From Monilinia fructicola (Eukaryota; Ascomycota; Leotiomycetes; Helotiales; Sclerotiniaceae): a stretch of DNA of 64,000 bases. The stretch spans positions 1,151,501 through 1,215,500 of the forward strand of contig VICG01000007.1 of NCBI GenBank assembly GCA_008692225.1, written 5' to 3'. Positions 47,391 to 60,360 of the stretch are shown one piece after another (position 1 is the first letter of the stretch; every line of letters starts with the position of its first letter). Below the pieces are notes generated by a model. It was not told the DNA's origin. It made no database searches and saw only the letters and a list, made by a program, of their open reading frames with translations. The translations under genes and the position numbers were made by a program.

Positions 47391-48262
47391 GGAGGGTATA
47401 TGGATGGATGGATGGATGGCCTTGCGGTCTAGGTGGAGTGGATGCAGATGGATGCAGGTGGATGCAGATGAATGAAGATTTTCTTTGCGTTAGGTGTGTG
47501 AAATGTCTTGGTTGCTTTCCTGCGTGGCTTTTGGTGGTGGGCGGTAATGAACTGAACTTGGTTTCTCGAAGTCTCTTGCGCTTTGGTACTTGATATCGAT
47601 GGTTTGACTTTGTGCAACACATCCACCAGAAGAATAACAATCGGAACAGGAATGAGGATGAGGATGAGGATGAGGATGATGCCAGTGGTATAGCTTGCTT
47701 GCCGACAGTACAATGCTCGGGCTGGATAGAGTCGAGGAGAATATAGGTATGGATGGGTATGGATGTATGTATGTACTCCGTATGTTATGTATATTATGTA
47801 TATTTGTAGATGTGTAGATATGTATATAGATATGTATGTAGATATGTATGTATATATGTATATATGTATATCATATATATATGCATGTATATAGGGAGGT
47901 ATCTTGGTGTAGAGGGTATAGGAATGAATGGATGGATGGATGGATGGATGGATGTATGGATGGATGGACGGATAGATGTATGTATGGGTGTATGTGTATG
48001 TATATGTAGGTATATGTATGTACTGGGTACTTGAAGGTAGGCAGGTAATGAGGGGAGTAAGACAACGAACGTATAGATTAAGGATATAAGTATAAGAAGG
48101 GATGAGGAGGAGGATATGTGAATCAAGTCGAGATGCACTGGACGGTGATTGATTGATCTCTGATTGATTGATCTGTGATGGACCTGTGACTGAGGTAGAT
48201 GTGAAGTGTGAGGTGTGAGATGTGAGGTGTGAGATGTGAGGTGTGAGGTGTGAGGTGTGAGA
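47391..48262. repeat. Cluster of GGAT, GAGGAT, TATG and GTGTGAG repeats
   Basis: Adjacent short arrays: GGAT near 47397-47420 and 47928-47970, GATGCAGATG at 47440-47470, GAGGAT at 47651-47680, TATGTATA units at 47750-47890 and GTGTGAGAT/GTGTGAGG at 48205-48262. Confidence 0.85.
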
Positions 48263-48759
48263 CAGGGTATTCTAGTAAAGTCCAATTTTGATAAAGATGT
48301 ACCGAGCAAGGCCAATCAAGTCAATGAAGGGGCATCCAAGTGCGGATGATCCATCTAGTACATCTAGTACATCTAGCGAGGATAGAGAGATAGACCAGGC
48401 AAAGTTTGATCAAGGCTCATCAAGCCAGTCAGTTTAGCTATTTATTAGTTGCTGGATTGATTCAACCGAAGTGGAGGACGAGTGGATTGACTCGGTTGAT
48501 GGATAAATCGATCGCTTGGTTATCTTTGCGTGGGTAGGCAGGGCAGGGAGGGAGGGAGGTAAGTAGTAGGTAAGTAGTAGGTAAGTAGTAGATGCCGTAT
48601 GTACTGTTTTGGTGCTTCTTATATCTTGAGGATTGTTAACGGTTGATGGTTGACGCTTGATTGCTGATGGTTGATTCGCTCAAATCAATCTGGATTTGCT
48701 CTCCTTTTCGTCTTAAATCTTCCCGTTCGTCTATCGTATTCTTCGTATTCTTCAACTTG

Positions 48760-48950
48760 GTCGTTTCCTTCTTCCTCTCCCTCTCCCTCTCCCTCTCTCT
48801 CTCTTCCTCTCACTCTCTTCCTTTTCCTCTTCCTCTTCTCTTCTTCTCTTCCTCTTCCTTTCCTCTTCCTCTCTCCTCTTCCTCTTCCTCTTCCTCTTCC
48901 TCTCCTCTTCCTCTTCCTCTTCCTCTTCTCTCTCTGTCCTCCTCCTCGAA
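48760..48950. repeat. Polypyrimidine CTCTTC tract
   Basis: About 190 bp almost entirely C and T on the plus strand, mainly CTCTTC/CTTCCT units. A purine-pyrimidine mirror of this length can form triplex DNA. Confidence 0.9.
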
Positions 48951-51900
48951 CTCTATTATGCAAGTATCCTTGCTCTGGAGCTCACTACAGTTTATCAAGA
49001 AGATACCCACTCCAATAACCGTAAACTTTTTCCCGCCTTTTATTTTCCCTTCCCTTCCCTTCCCTTGCCTTCCCTCTCTTTTTCTCTCACTCTCGCTCTT
49101 CCTCTGATTACTCGTTCATATATCTTCAGATCGTTCTCGACTGTCTTGTTTTCTTTCTCTTCGTTCGCCCGCTCAATGATGGCTTGGATTATGCATATAC
49201 CGGTAACCTTACAACGAATCCAGTCCTGTACAAGGGCCCCGCTCAAAACCGTTTGTTCATTCGGGCTTTACTTTCGTATCCTGTGGGTTCCCCGTGGGCG
49301 TTGGATCCCTCGAGAAATATTTGAGAATTCTTAATATGCAGAGTAAGAGTACCAAGTAATATCTCGGTACTTTGCCTCGTCAAGACCCTTTCAGATTCAG
49401 CCAAAAATGTAAGATCTTAGTTCGAAAGACGTTTCCTACCCAAACAACATTATATGAGCGAAAACTATAGGGGGGGGGGACGAGAGGGTGGGAATTGATC
49501 AACGAGATGATTACTACGTGCTTCCTTTCTTTTTTTCTGATTTAACCTGCGTAGGTTTTGGAGGCGTGGTTGATATCGAACTAGCTTTCGGCTTCACCTC
49601 ATCGATGTAGCCTGATGTATGGCTATGTATGCTATCGTATGGCAATGTTCGATTCGATATCGTACTATAGTGTATGTATGCAACGGATGCTAACTGCCCC
49701 ACCTTTGCTTCCTGCAAAAGCCCGATGGTTTCTTCTTCTTCCGTCGGTCGTGGAGCTGCAGCTGGGCAGGTTTCTTACATGCTCGGCTGGTAATTACAAT
49801 TGCATGATAGTGCTATCTCAAGAGGTATCTATCATCATCAAACTTATTCTTCTTATGCTTGCCGGTATACGTGTGTGCTTCCATTGGAACTTCAGAACTC
49901 CCGACCTCCAGGATGCTCCTCAAAGCTTTCACATAGACGAAGGTTCTAATTGTACAAGCCTGGCCATGAACACTCACTGACAGCCTCAAAAAAAAAAGGA
50001 AAGGCAGCTGGGATGCCATGTTCCACATTGCCTGGCCGCCTGTGCAGACGTTCTACTTTCCCCGCGGCTGCATGAACTTTACATCATGTACCCATAGGCA
50101 CGGCTACTTTGCACTTTACCTTTACACCGAAGCGTGCTGCTTGACCTCTTTTCATGTCATGTATGTATATGTAGCTGAAGGCTGCATAAACCGCCACACC
50201 GTCCAGCTTACAGCTGTTACCATCTCGTTTTGGTTCCCTGGCTGGGAGCTATAATTCATGTATCACTGCCATCTTCGTCCTTCCATCTCGTTCTTCCCAT
50301 GCCCACCGACACTTCACCCACGATATACACAATCCAGTCCCCCATCACTCCTCACCCCTCCCGCGCGCTAACAGCGTTTAATTTCCCATTATTGGACCCT
50401 TCAATACCCCGATCTAGGTCGATGGCGTTCGATATATCATACCACCCTTGCCTGCTGACACTCGATACGACATCACGAAGTCCCCTTCTTTGCTATTGGC
50501 TATTTAATTGGCTATTCTCCGTCTTGGCATCTGGATATCGGGAGTGTGGGCTGGTAACTTACGAAAATCACCCAGCGCAATGCCGCATCTCACTGAAATT
50601 TACGGAATGGAAGGAAACGGAGAGAGAGAGAGGATTGAGAGAATGAAGGATTCCGTAGGGTAAAATTGTGGAGAAGGTCAAAGGATAAAGGACAGAATCA
50701 AGAAAAGGAGTTCCTTGTGGAAGCCGAAAGGAAGAAGAAACACGGGTAGATGCTTGCCCTCTTCCGCAATGAGGGGAAAGGTTATGTTTCACACGCGGGA
50801 ATGTAGTGATGGCTTTGGTATCACCTCACACACCCGTGTGAAGATAAATGAAAAGTTCTCGATGATTCGTTGTCTAGGTCGAGACCTTATACATCTACGT
50901 ATGGTGATAAAAAGAGAGATGTTTAACATGACAAGTCTTGGAGAGTTACCTTGGAGAGTTACGAGTATCCTGAAATTCACCAATGAAGCTCTTCACTTGA
51001 AATCTCCGTACTCCATCGGGGCACGTCAAGTAGGTAAGCGTGGCAAGCAAGTTAGCAACTAATAACACACACATACACACAATCAGAGCAGCGCTCCACT
51101 CAAGCCAACACCACCCAGGAGGCACTTATTAATTAACCAACATAAACACAAACATCAATATCAACCAACAATTGCTACGCAAAAAAGAAGAGAGAGAGAG
51201 AGAAAATTAACAATACGGAAATACGAAAAATTGTGAATTTGAACAGGTCCAGATTTCCAACTTTAGGAGAATCTAGCCAAACATCAATTACGATATATCA
51301 TGGTCAGGATGCCCATTGGTTAAGAAAAAACGCTCAAATTGTCTGCGTCCACTGCGGGCCGTACTGCCGTTCACATGTAACGATGTATTAGTATTCTCGA
51401 CTCGTCCCTCTCATGAGCCTTGTGCTGTAACTTGTAAGGTTGTCTCGTCTTTTGCAAATCTTCCGAGCAAGCGGAACGTTCTCTCGTTACTTGCAAGTTG
51501 AAAGTACCATTCTACCATGCTGCCATGCTACCATGCTCCGTACAACGTACATCCGTATCTAGTGCCTGGTGTACTCCATATTTCAATAGTACCAAACATG
51601 CCTGTCGATATGGAAGGGAATCGCCGTTCGTACCGGGGATCTACTTTTATGACATCGGCCGTACAGAGTAGATTACCTACCTAATAGAATAATGCCCGTT
51701 TATACATGTACATTACGTCCGGGTATTGCACCGAAGGTAGATTGACGTTGCAATTGGGTAAGAATGAGACTACAGGACCTCCTCGGCCTTATCTATCCAT
51801 TCATTCTCCAGTTCATGTGCTTCAAGCCTTCCATGTACGTAGTACGTACAAACATGACGGGGAAGGCACACTGGTGGCAGTCGCTACAAGATATTCCGAG

Positions 51901-54485
51901 GAGAGGTTTAGTTTCATTTCAGTTAGCATCACCCAATACATCGCATCGGCTAGTGCTTAAAACTTATTCCAACGGCAACTTATCCTTCCGAGATCCTTCA
52001 TGGCTTGCTTGCGTGCATATTACCCTGATCATGCAGGCCTCCTTCTACTATCACTCCCTATCACTTCTAACCAATTCCATCGACTCTTGAGATTGAAATA
52101 TCAAGCACTAAAACCGCCCGTCCGTTTGTTTGTTCGGTATCGTGACTAGGTTATAAATTGTGTGCATGAATATCATGCATGGGAACCGAACATTGCATTT
52201 CGTGAGGGTGAGTAAATGATAGGGCGAAAAGATTTCGAGCAGGGGGAGCAGAGTGGTAACAATGCAATTGCAATTGCAAGCAATTGATGTTCGACGATGT
52301 TGCCAAGAGTACGGTCAGAGTAGCTGTCTGTTATAGTACGGAGTATAAATAAAGGATAGTAGCATTGATAGAAGACGACGATAAGCTACCTGGTATGCAA
52401 TTAGTGAGTGAAACTAGGATCAAGGATTCGGGGAAGTGAGAGAATGTGTCCTGAGAACTCTAATGCTGTTTAATCCCCTGATTTACTCCGTACAGATCGT
52501 AAGAATGAGAGGGAGGCACTAATCGTCATCTTTTTCAATCATCTCAAGAATCAAGAGACGAACAGAAAGAGAGAAACTAAGCATCTTCTTCATCCATCTC
52601 AAGACTCAAGAGACGAGAGTTAAGACCCTCTCAATCAAATGACCAGGTGCCATCTATGTCTACGCCATATTCTACACGGCCGATGAAAACAATTCTCAAA
52701 AGACACGGTACGGTAGATTGATTCTCTTAGCCGATCAACTAGCCAACTAGCCAACTAGCCAGCCAGCTAGTGAACCCTGAAGTACCGATAATCACACTAA
52801 ATTCAATACCCCTTTACGTACCGATACATACATGCAATCGAATCTCAAACATACTCCAGTCTCATCTTATCTTTTGCAAGCCTATTCTTTTATCATCTTC
52901 CTTTCTCACATTTTGACAATCATCTTACATCTTACATCTTACATTTGGCATCTATCATATCTCACAATCCGGGGAAGCATAACCTACGCGCACCCACCCC
53001 TAACCAAGAGCCAAATCATCATCAATATGCATAACACAGGTTCCATGCTAGCCATATGATATCTATCACATCTCATAAAATCATCAACAGAAGAAAAGCA
53101 ACCATGAAGACTTCCCCTCGGCTCGACCTTGTCAACGACCTTGTCAACTTTGAATCGAGTGAGAATCGGTTCACAGCCGAGCTGGCCCGATGCTACATGA
53201 CATCCTGAGAATACATGGAAGCTACTGGGTTATTTAAATTATCTGGACTCTCTAACACTCCCCATAGGCCATCATTATGTACGGAAAGATGCCGGGGAAC
53301 CGTTACCCCGCATTCTCTTTAATCTGATCATGATCATGATCATGATCAAGATTTAGATTAGATTGTTGAGTACTAGATTGTTTGTTGAGTACTAGATTGA
53401 TTGATGCTTCTCGTGTTTCTCAAGTCTCTTCCCATGCATATGATAGATAGTACTTATGAGTTTAAGTATATTCCATATGTAGCAATCATGGCGAGGATGA
53501 ACCAAAGCAGTACATGTTGTGTACTCTCTAGGGTGCTTCTCCTTATCATACAGTCTCACACGCAGATTCATGTCTTGCAGATCAATCAGATCTTCATCTC
53601 ACACACCCTTCACATATCCATCTCACAAGACGATCAGATCCTAATTTTCACTACACTTTTCAATTCTGGACTTCATCCCTTTTATGACCTGCTCTACATT
53701 CACCGCCTGTATCTGCTGTACGAAAGTACTTGACCGATTTGTATATCTACTCACTCCATCGATCCTCTTCACCTCTTCACCTCTTCCTACCCAGACTACC
53801 AAGTACTTTCCCTCAACCATACAACTCAGCGCACCACATGCGTCCCCACGCACCGCCATCTCCATTCCACAACCCATAACCAGGTATCCTGCCCCCTCGC
53901 CATCTACCACCTACCACAAACCCCTCACCCCTGACCCATCCCGCATCCGCATCCTCATCATTCCACGCCCATCTTTAACCGAGCCCAAACATGTTCACAT
54001 CATCACATCATGATATGTCGTGCCAACCCACTCATCACCACTTATGTAATCCCTCCCTCAGCCCGTACCCAATACCTCGCCCCTCCCATCTCACACAACT
54101 GTGATGACGAAAATCCGTAACCAACACCCAACAGATCATCCAAGTCCTCATCCCATCCCATCTCCAAACCCATCTCCAAACCCATCAACCCAAAAAACAC
54201 AAACCCAATACCTCCCCACCCCCCAGCATCCCCTCTCCCAACTCGCTCCATCCCACCCACCCAGCACCCAAATCAACCCCAAACATTCAGCCAGCCCCAA
54301 ACACAACCCCAGCCTCTCCCCCCTCCCCCTGAAAGTCGAAGCCCTCACACCATCCATCCATCCCTCCACCTACGCCGCCTCAACGTCAGCCAACCCCTCC
54401 CCCTCCCATCAACAGAACCTCTACAGTATGCTCCGAACCCTGCACTCGCACACCCAATCTCCACGGTACCTCAAGTACACCATAA

Positions 54486-54712
54486 TACATACATACATAC
54501 ATACATACATACATACATACATACATAGTCACCACAAGCGACCCGACACCCAAACAAAACACCCTCCCCCCCTCTTGACCCCAATCTATCACGCACCCAC
54601 ATACCCAGCATCAAGAACCCCCCCCCCCCCCCCCCCCCAAAAAGAAAAAAAACATAGAGACAGATCCCCAAAACTCCCTCCTTCCCTCCCTCCCACACAC
54701 ACACACACATAC
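54486..54712. repeat. CATA array, C21 homopolymer and AC run
   Basis: About ten CATA tetramers (54486-54527), an uninterrupted run of 21 C (54618-54638) followed by A-rich sequence, and an AC dinucleotide run near 54693-54708. Confidence 0.9.
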
Positions 54713-55220
54713 CACGCACCCACCAGCGCCAGTTCTCTCTCCCGCTCTTGGAGTTCGACTGTTAGTTCTAGATCTAATCTAGATGTAGATGTAGATTAAA
54801 GGTGTAAGATATCCTGTTGAATGATTGATCGATCGACTTCACGCTCGCGTTGGGGTGGATAGGTTCTTCTTCTCCGGCTGGGGTTATGTAGAAAGGCATG
54901 ATGGAGATGATGATGGATGGATGGGTATGTGGAGTAAGGACGATGAGTGAAGGGGGGAGATGGGAGGGATGGAGCATGCGAAATTAGATCTCGGTTCGTT
55001 ATTGCATGTATGTATGTATGTATGTATGTATGGTAGGCACCTGGTATTCATTGATCATAACTCATCTATCATCATTACCGTAGTCTCTGCATTTAGCTTT
55101 GGCTCCGTCCCGTTCCCGTTCCCTTCCCATACCCTTGATATGATATCATGGTTCCTAGACCGTAGCTAGTGGTCTCCAGGTCAATGACTCCATCATAGCC
55201 AGTGCATTATTGACCCCTTG

Positions 55221-56819
55221 TCAAAAGAATTTTTTCGACATCCTCCCAGTCATTGGATGTTTTCCTCCCTTCTGTCCACCATACCTCAAGAGTCCCCGAT
55301 CACCGCCGGGCATATACCCTCCCAGTCCAGAATCCTTATCCGCCTCCCCAATCATATTAACATCGTTGTTCCTGAAGCCCTCACTCTCCTTGAAAATGGT
55401 TTCGTACAGCGAGCCTATAGCCGTGGTCCATTCACGCATTGCCTTGAGACGCTCCGCATCGCTATTATCCTCAATTTCGACGGTTCCATCTTGTTGGTTG
55501 ATCTTCCCATTGACTTTTTTGTCGACAATTAAGAAGCCCAAGATATCTTGGACTTCCAAGACGGGAATCTTGAGGGCCTTACCGATAAAGTCCAGTTTGA
55601 AGCGGGTGTATGGGGCGATGAGTTTGACTACTGCCTTGGTTCTCATGTTTCGAGTAACCTCATCAATGTTCTCGCGGATGAAGGAATCAGCCATGAGATC
55701 TTGGTTGGACTTTAGAACAGCCTCATATTTGTGGATGTCGTCTCTTTGATATGCATCAACGAGATCGGTCATGGCGGCAATACGAGGATCATTTTTATAT
55801 GGCTTGGTCTCCTGAGATTCGAAAGGATTGATATCGGATTTCATCAACATGGTTGTTAAAACAAGGTACTTAAGAACTTGGATTCGTTGCAGGGAGCCAG
55901 CTTCGTCATAGTCTTTGAACGACTGGAAGAAATCACTTTGCGCATCCTTCCAATTCTCCTCGTTCATATGCATCTTGCCACCACATTCTCGAATAATGCC
56001 CATGATTCTTGGATGGGGTACTGCCGACTTAACCTTCAAAGCTCGTTCGTACAAACGCTTCAGCTGCTTGTTATTCTTCGTCTCGGAATGCATTTGAATC
56101 TCGCAGGCGTAGATCTCGAGAGAGTAGGTGCCTTTGCTTGGATCATCTGTACCATCCTCCAGTTCGCAAGCTTTACGAAGCTCTTTTAACTTCCTTGCTG
56201 TCGCAGCATAATCCTTGCGGTCGAGGCAGAGTTTCGCCAACTTGATATTGGTTTTCAACCACAATCGCTCGTTATTGGTACTCTGGAAAGATTGTAGAGT
56301 GTTTGAATAGAACTCCTCCATGCACTTCCTAGCCGCATCACCTTCAGAACCCTTCTCAATAAAGTCGAGGATGTTATTGATGGACTTTTCCGAATAGTTT
56401 CGAGTTACTGCCGATTTGACATATGTAAGAAGCTCACGATAATGCTCAACAGCCTGAAGAGCCCATTAGATAGTGACAACCGGAGTAGATGGATCATTTA
56501 CCTTTTCATACAAACCAAGCTTAAACTCCAACTTGATAGCTTGTTTTAAACTTTAAAACCCCAGTCACCTTTCTCTTGCTCTAGAGCCGGAATTCCTAAA
56601 AATTCCTCAATGGCAGCTTCGGGATCTGTAGATTTCATCTGTTTGGCATTGTAGTATTTGTTCTCGATATTGACATCGGCATCCTCCTCATCATCGTTGT
56701 CTTCATATTCGAAGTCGTAGCTGCCATTTAGTTAGCTATCTACGATATATTGAGAGTTAGACAAGCTTCGCATACTCCTCCTGGTCAGAGTCTTGCATGA
56801 AATCATCATCGTCAGACAT
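55221..56819 (-). CDS. CSN2: COP9 signalosome subunit 2 (CSN2), one-base deletion
   Basis: Exons are 56819-56776, 56720-56502 and 56453-55221. CSN2 is a PCI-domain scaffold of the COP9 signalosome, which removes Nedd8 from cullins; in filamentous fungi the complex links light, development and secondary metabolism. The acidic N-terminus MSDDDDFMQDSDQEEDYDFEYEDNDDEED is typical. TPR-like helices follow (ENKYYNAKQMK, AVEHYRELLTYVKSAVTRNYSEKSINNILDF), then the PCI domain (YTRFKLDFIGKALKIPVLEVQDILGFLIVDKKVNGKINQQDG) and a Gly-rich tail. Expected length is about 498 residues, normal for fungi. Exons 1 and 2 sum to 263 nt where phase requires 264. One G seems missing at 56550/56551 (plus strand), between DWGFK and LKQAIKLEFKLGLYEK. 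The gene is divergent from CWC25. Confidence 0.9.
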
Positions 56820-57379
56820 GGTTGCGGTCGATTTGATTATGAAATGAATGAGCTGGAGTTATTTGCAAGTTGTAATCCGGCGTTGGCAATAAGTGACTCT
56901 CTAAGATTGCGTCGTGTCTGCGTGGTGAAGAATATCAATATCAATATCAACATCAATATCAAAATCCAAAGTACAGTACAGAGTAAAGTCCAGGTCCCAA
57001 AGCTTATATGGTCGGCAGGTCGGTCGTTTGCCTAGAGCTCTCCAATCTTTCCAAGGTTTGTTTGATTGGCTGTTGGCATAGTGTCCCATTGCTTACGCGC
57101 AGTTCCACCGTTGTAATCTTACTAGATAATTAATTCTTACCTAGTAATTCTGAAAGCTTTCCTTTCACCTTATCATGCTCACATCATTTTGTGTTTTCCA
57201 TCAACAAATAGTTACAACTCAAATCCGGCTCACCTGGAACAATTTAAGAACAAGTTGTTCCCTTGAATTTATCATCCGAGTCGCATAATCGTACTTGATG
57301 TTTATTGTGCGAAGCATACATTGCGACTCCCGCCATTTACCTTGATTCAGCTCTACGATAGTATCAAACAACCTTCAAA
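56820..57379. promoter_or_regulatory. Bidirectional promoter between CSN2 and CWC25
   Basis: A 560-bp gap separates ATG codons of two divergent housekeeping genes. It has ATCAAT hexamer repeats at 56933-56965 (AATATCAATATCAACATC) and AT-rich stretches; no TATA box can be assigned with confidence. Shared control is inferred from the layout. Confidence 0.5.
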
Positions 57380-58795
57380 ATGGGTGGCGATCTCAACTTG
57401 AAGAAGTCATGGCATCCTCATCTAATGAAAAATCAAACGCGCGTGTGGGAAGAAGAAAAGAAAGCTCTTGAGGAAAGGAGACGTACGGAACAGAGGATCA
57501 AGGAGCTTAAAGAAGAACGAGCAAAGGAAGAAATTCAAAACAAGCTTGAAGCCGCGGGTCGAGAAAGCGAGTTGATCGTGTCGATTGGATGTACCAAGGC
57601 CCATCAAGTGGTCAAGCCGGAACTACTGAGGAGATGGAAGGTTATCTTCTGGGAAAAAGGCGCATTGATGGGTTAATCAAAGGCACAGAGCATAAGAACC
57701 TCGAGAAGCAGGCTTCCGAGGCTAGTTTCATGGCTTTACAAAATGCAAATACCCTACGAGATACAGCTGCTAAGGTTCGTGAGGATCCCATGCTTGCTAT
57801 CAAAAGACAAGAGCAGGCTGCTTATGAGGCGATGATGAATGACCCAATCAAACGACGGAAATTACTTGAATTAGCTGGGCAGGATACTAAAGAGACAAAA
57901 CCGAAAAGAGAAAGAAAGCATCGACATCACCACAGACATCGCGAAGATGATGACGAGGATCGAAGGCGCAAGCGTAGGAGGGATGAATATGTAGATGGCC
58001 GAGGGGATGATCGCAGCCACAAACGGCGCAGAAGTGGTGAGGATTACGATGATGATAGAGATCGCAGAAGCCGCAAATCAGAATACCGTCGACGTTCCGA
58101 CTCATACTCGAGATCGCGTTCTCCCGTAGAGAGAAGAGATAGTTTTGGAAGATCACGAAAACCAAGATCAGTATCGCCAGATAGCCGTGACAGAGGAAGA
58201 TCAAGAAGGGAGCGAGACTACGACAGACGAAGGTCAATATCACCAGATGAGCGTGAGAGTGGCAGATCGAAGAAAGATCATGATATCAGACAGAGAAGGA
58301 GAAATAGTTCATCTCCTGACTCTCGATCTCCTACTCCAGAACGACGACCACGGTCCCCGGATAAAAGAAAAATCTTATCCAGCAGATAGAGAGGATAGAA
58401 GGACTGATTACGAAAAAAGGGACAATGAAAATAAATATGATAATAGGCGCAATGGAAATGGGTATGGTAGAAGAGATGATAGAAGACCTCAAGGTAGATT
58501 TCAGAAGCAGAGTGGACCCTCTGAAGAAGAGAGGGAAGCCGAAAGGCAAAAGAAATTGGCCGCGATGCAACAAGATGCGTCAAGTCTCGATATTGATCGC
58601 GAGAAACGACTCAAGGCTTTGAAGGAACAGGAGAGGATAGCCCGTGAAGCTGAAGATAGGGCACGAAGCAAGTCATCCAAGTACTCTGATAAAGGCGATT
58701 TTATCAATGGCCTCAACCGAACAGCAGGAAATATGAACCTTGCGGATCGAATTGGACGTCGTGCAGGACAGGGTTTCATTAAAGATGAAGAGTGA
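57380..58795 (+). CDS. CWC25: Pre-mRNA-splicing factor Cwc25, two compensating frame shifts
   Basis: The start [19 protein letters not shown] is the highly conserved Cwc25/Cir_N N-terminus. A Glu/Lys/Arg coiled coil and the signature [33 protein letters not shown] follow. The middle is RS/RD/RE-rich, typical of spliceosome proteins ([18 protein letters not shown]). The C-terminus carries [29 protein letters not shown]. Cwc25 joins the spliceosome before the first step and stabilises the branch helix. No introns are seen. Conserved parts sit in three frames: frame changes by -1 near 57559 (GCGGGTCGAG, between AAG and RKRVD) and returns by +1 in an A5 run at 58368-58372. Net length stays a multiple of 3 (471 residues). 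Divergent from CSN2. Confidence 0.9.
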
Positions 58796-59751
58796 TTATG
58801 TTTATGTTTATGTGGAAGATAATGGAGGTGTGTTATTTTCTCCATAGCCGCGTATGCATATCAGATTGTATGGTTTCTGTGGTTACCTAGAGGATTTACT
58901 GAATTGTTGTCACCCATTTTTTATTTTGGAAGATTGCAAATTAGGAATGAAAACGAGCTTCAGATTTGGATTGTCACATACTCTCTCCACCCAGTCCACT
59001 GAGTCCACCGAGTCCACTCACAATGTTGATGGCTCCACAATGAACAAGACGAAGTCATTCGCTGCTCTGGGCTCTCTCGGGCTTTGGGCTGTATCACCAA
59101 TTTACTCCTTTTCAAGGATGCCCCTCCCATGTGACGATCATCCGTTTTCGTTCACGATTTCGCTGGGAATTTTGAGCCACCCAATATCAAACGTAATTCC
59201 CGGAATCTCCACCACAATTTATTATTATACATGTATTGTGCGAGTAAATCCTGTACGGAGTAGATACGCAGTATGACGATGGACTTTGAGAAGATGGGAA
59301 GACGAGAAGATGAGAGAGCCATCATCTAGCAACGGCAAATCGATAGGGATTCTTATCAAAACAAGTCCGCACAAGAGTCAAAGTCATTCTTCATTCACCC
59401 GGACAGTACTTGATGCGATGGATGGGATTGACAAACCCCTACTTGTAATAACCTGGAAATCATACGCAGATATTTAGATGTTTATTTATTTCCATAGTTG
59501 TATTTACGTCTTCCCCACGATGCACTAATACCCAAGGAGAATTTCATGCTGTAGCCGGAGGTAAGACTTACAGTAGGTGAAGGTTCCATCTTGGTGCTTG
59601 CATTAGCTTCACCCCTTAAGGTTTCCTTTTCTCTTCCGAGATTGGATCCAGAACGTCGATACGGTCGGTGCCCGGGCGGACTGTACAATACATGATATAC
59701 CTACCCATCACAGAGTTTATGGATATATGGAGTAGATGTTGGGAAAAGAAG

Positions 59752-60025
59752 AAGAGGAGAGGAGAGGAGAGGAGAGGAGGGGGGGAGAGGGATAGAAGGA
59801 AATGAAGAAGATAAATAGAAAGTTCAAAGTCGTCTAGGTCAGCCCGGGGGTGGAAGGAGAGGTTTGAATTCCAAGGTTGTTTATTAGCTTTCCCTGATGA
59901 TAATGTGATGAAATCATATAATGTAATTATTAATTGTTATTATTGTTGTTGTATTGGATACCCATACTCGCGTATATATAGATGTATATAGATGTCCACG
60001 GATATATATATATATATATATCCAT
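59752..60025. repeat. GGAGA pentamers and (TA)n run
   Basis: AGGAG pentamers at 59752-59785 and a TA dinucleotide run at 60003-60022. Confidence 0.8.
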
Positions 60026-60360
60026 AGATAAATATAGAATTAACTTCCCCAGCCCACGTACATACATCACAACGCACTCGGAATCTGGCATCATGTTCTC
60101 CATCCCGTCGTTTGTACAGTCACACACATCATCGATGCCTACTTTTGAACTTTGAACTTTGAAGGTGCTTTACGGAACATCTAGGACGCAAGCAAGGAAG
60201 AAGCAATCTGGTTGACGGGTAGAGCAGAACGATCGAAGGGCTTGAGAACACACGCTTGAGCATAGAAGCTTGAGAACGGGTGGTAGTTTGATTTGCATGG
60301 AGAAGTCTCTGCTGCTTTGGCCGGAGCTCCTCTTTATTAGGTTTGTTAGGCTGAAGCCAT

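Larger units (their letters stand above)
46290..55220. other. 8.9-kb gene-poor, repeat-rich stretch
   Basis: This spans from the 5' side of the otubain gene to the 3' end of CSN2. The first kilobase (46300-47300) is pyrimidine/purine-rich with GTGAGT-type repeats, likely leader and promoter of the otubain gene. Simple repeats at 47391-48262, 48760-48950 and 54486-54710 are listed separately. TACGGAGTA-type motifs occur at 47774, 52337 and 52484. No open frame here has a recognisable domain; the longest ones (47794-48315, 48661-49107, 54101-54799) simply translate repeats. No transposon remnant is recognised. Confidence 0.45.

Noticed and set aside
47794..49107. Frames rich in [17 protein letters not shown] and GRGRGRG
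   Set aside because: Translation of GGAT and CTCTTC tracts; not proteins.
54618..54638. C21 homopolymer as a contig-join gap filler
   Set aside because: Flanking sequence is C-rich and continuous; nothing shows an artificial join, though its exact length should not be trusted.
54101..54799. 232-codon Pro/His/Ser-rich plus-strand frame
   Set aside because: It runs through a CATA array, a C21 run and an AC run in C-rich DNA; no folded segment and no homology that I recognise.
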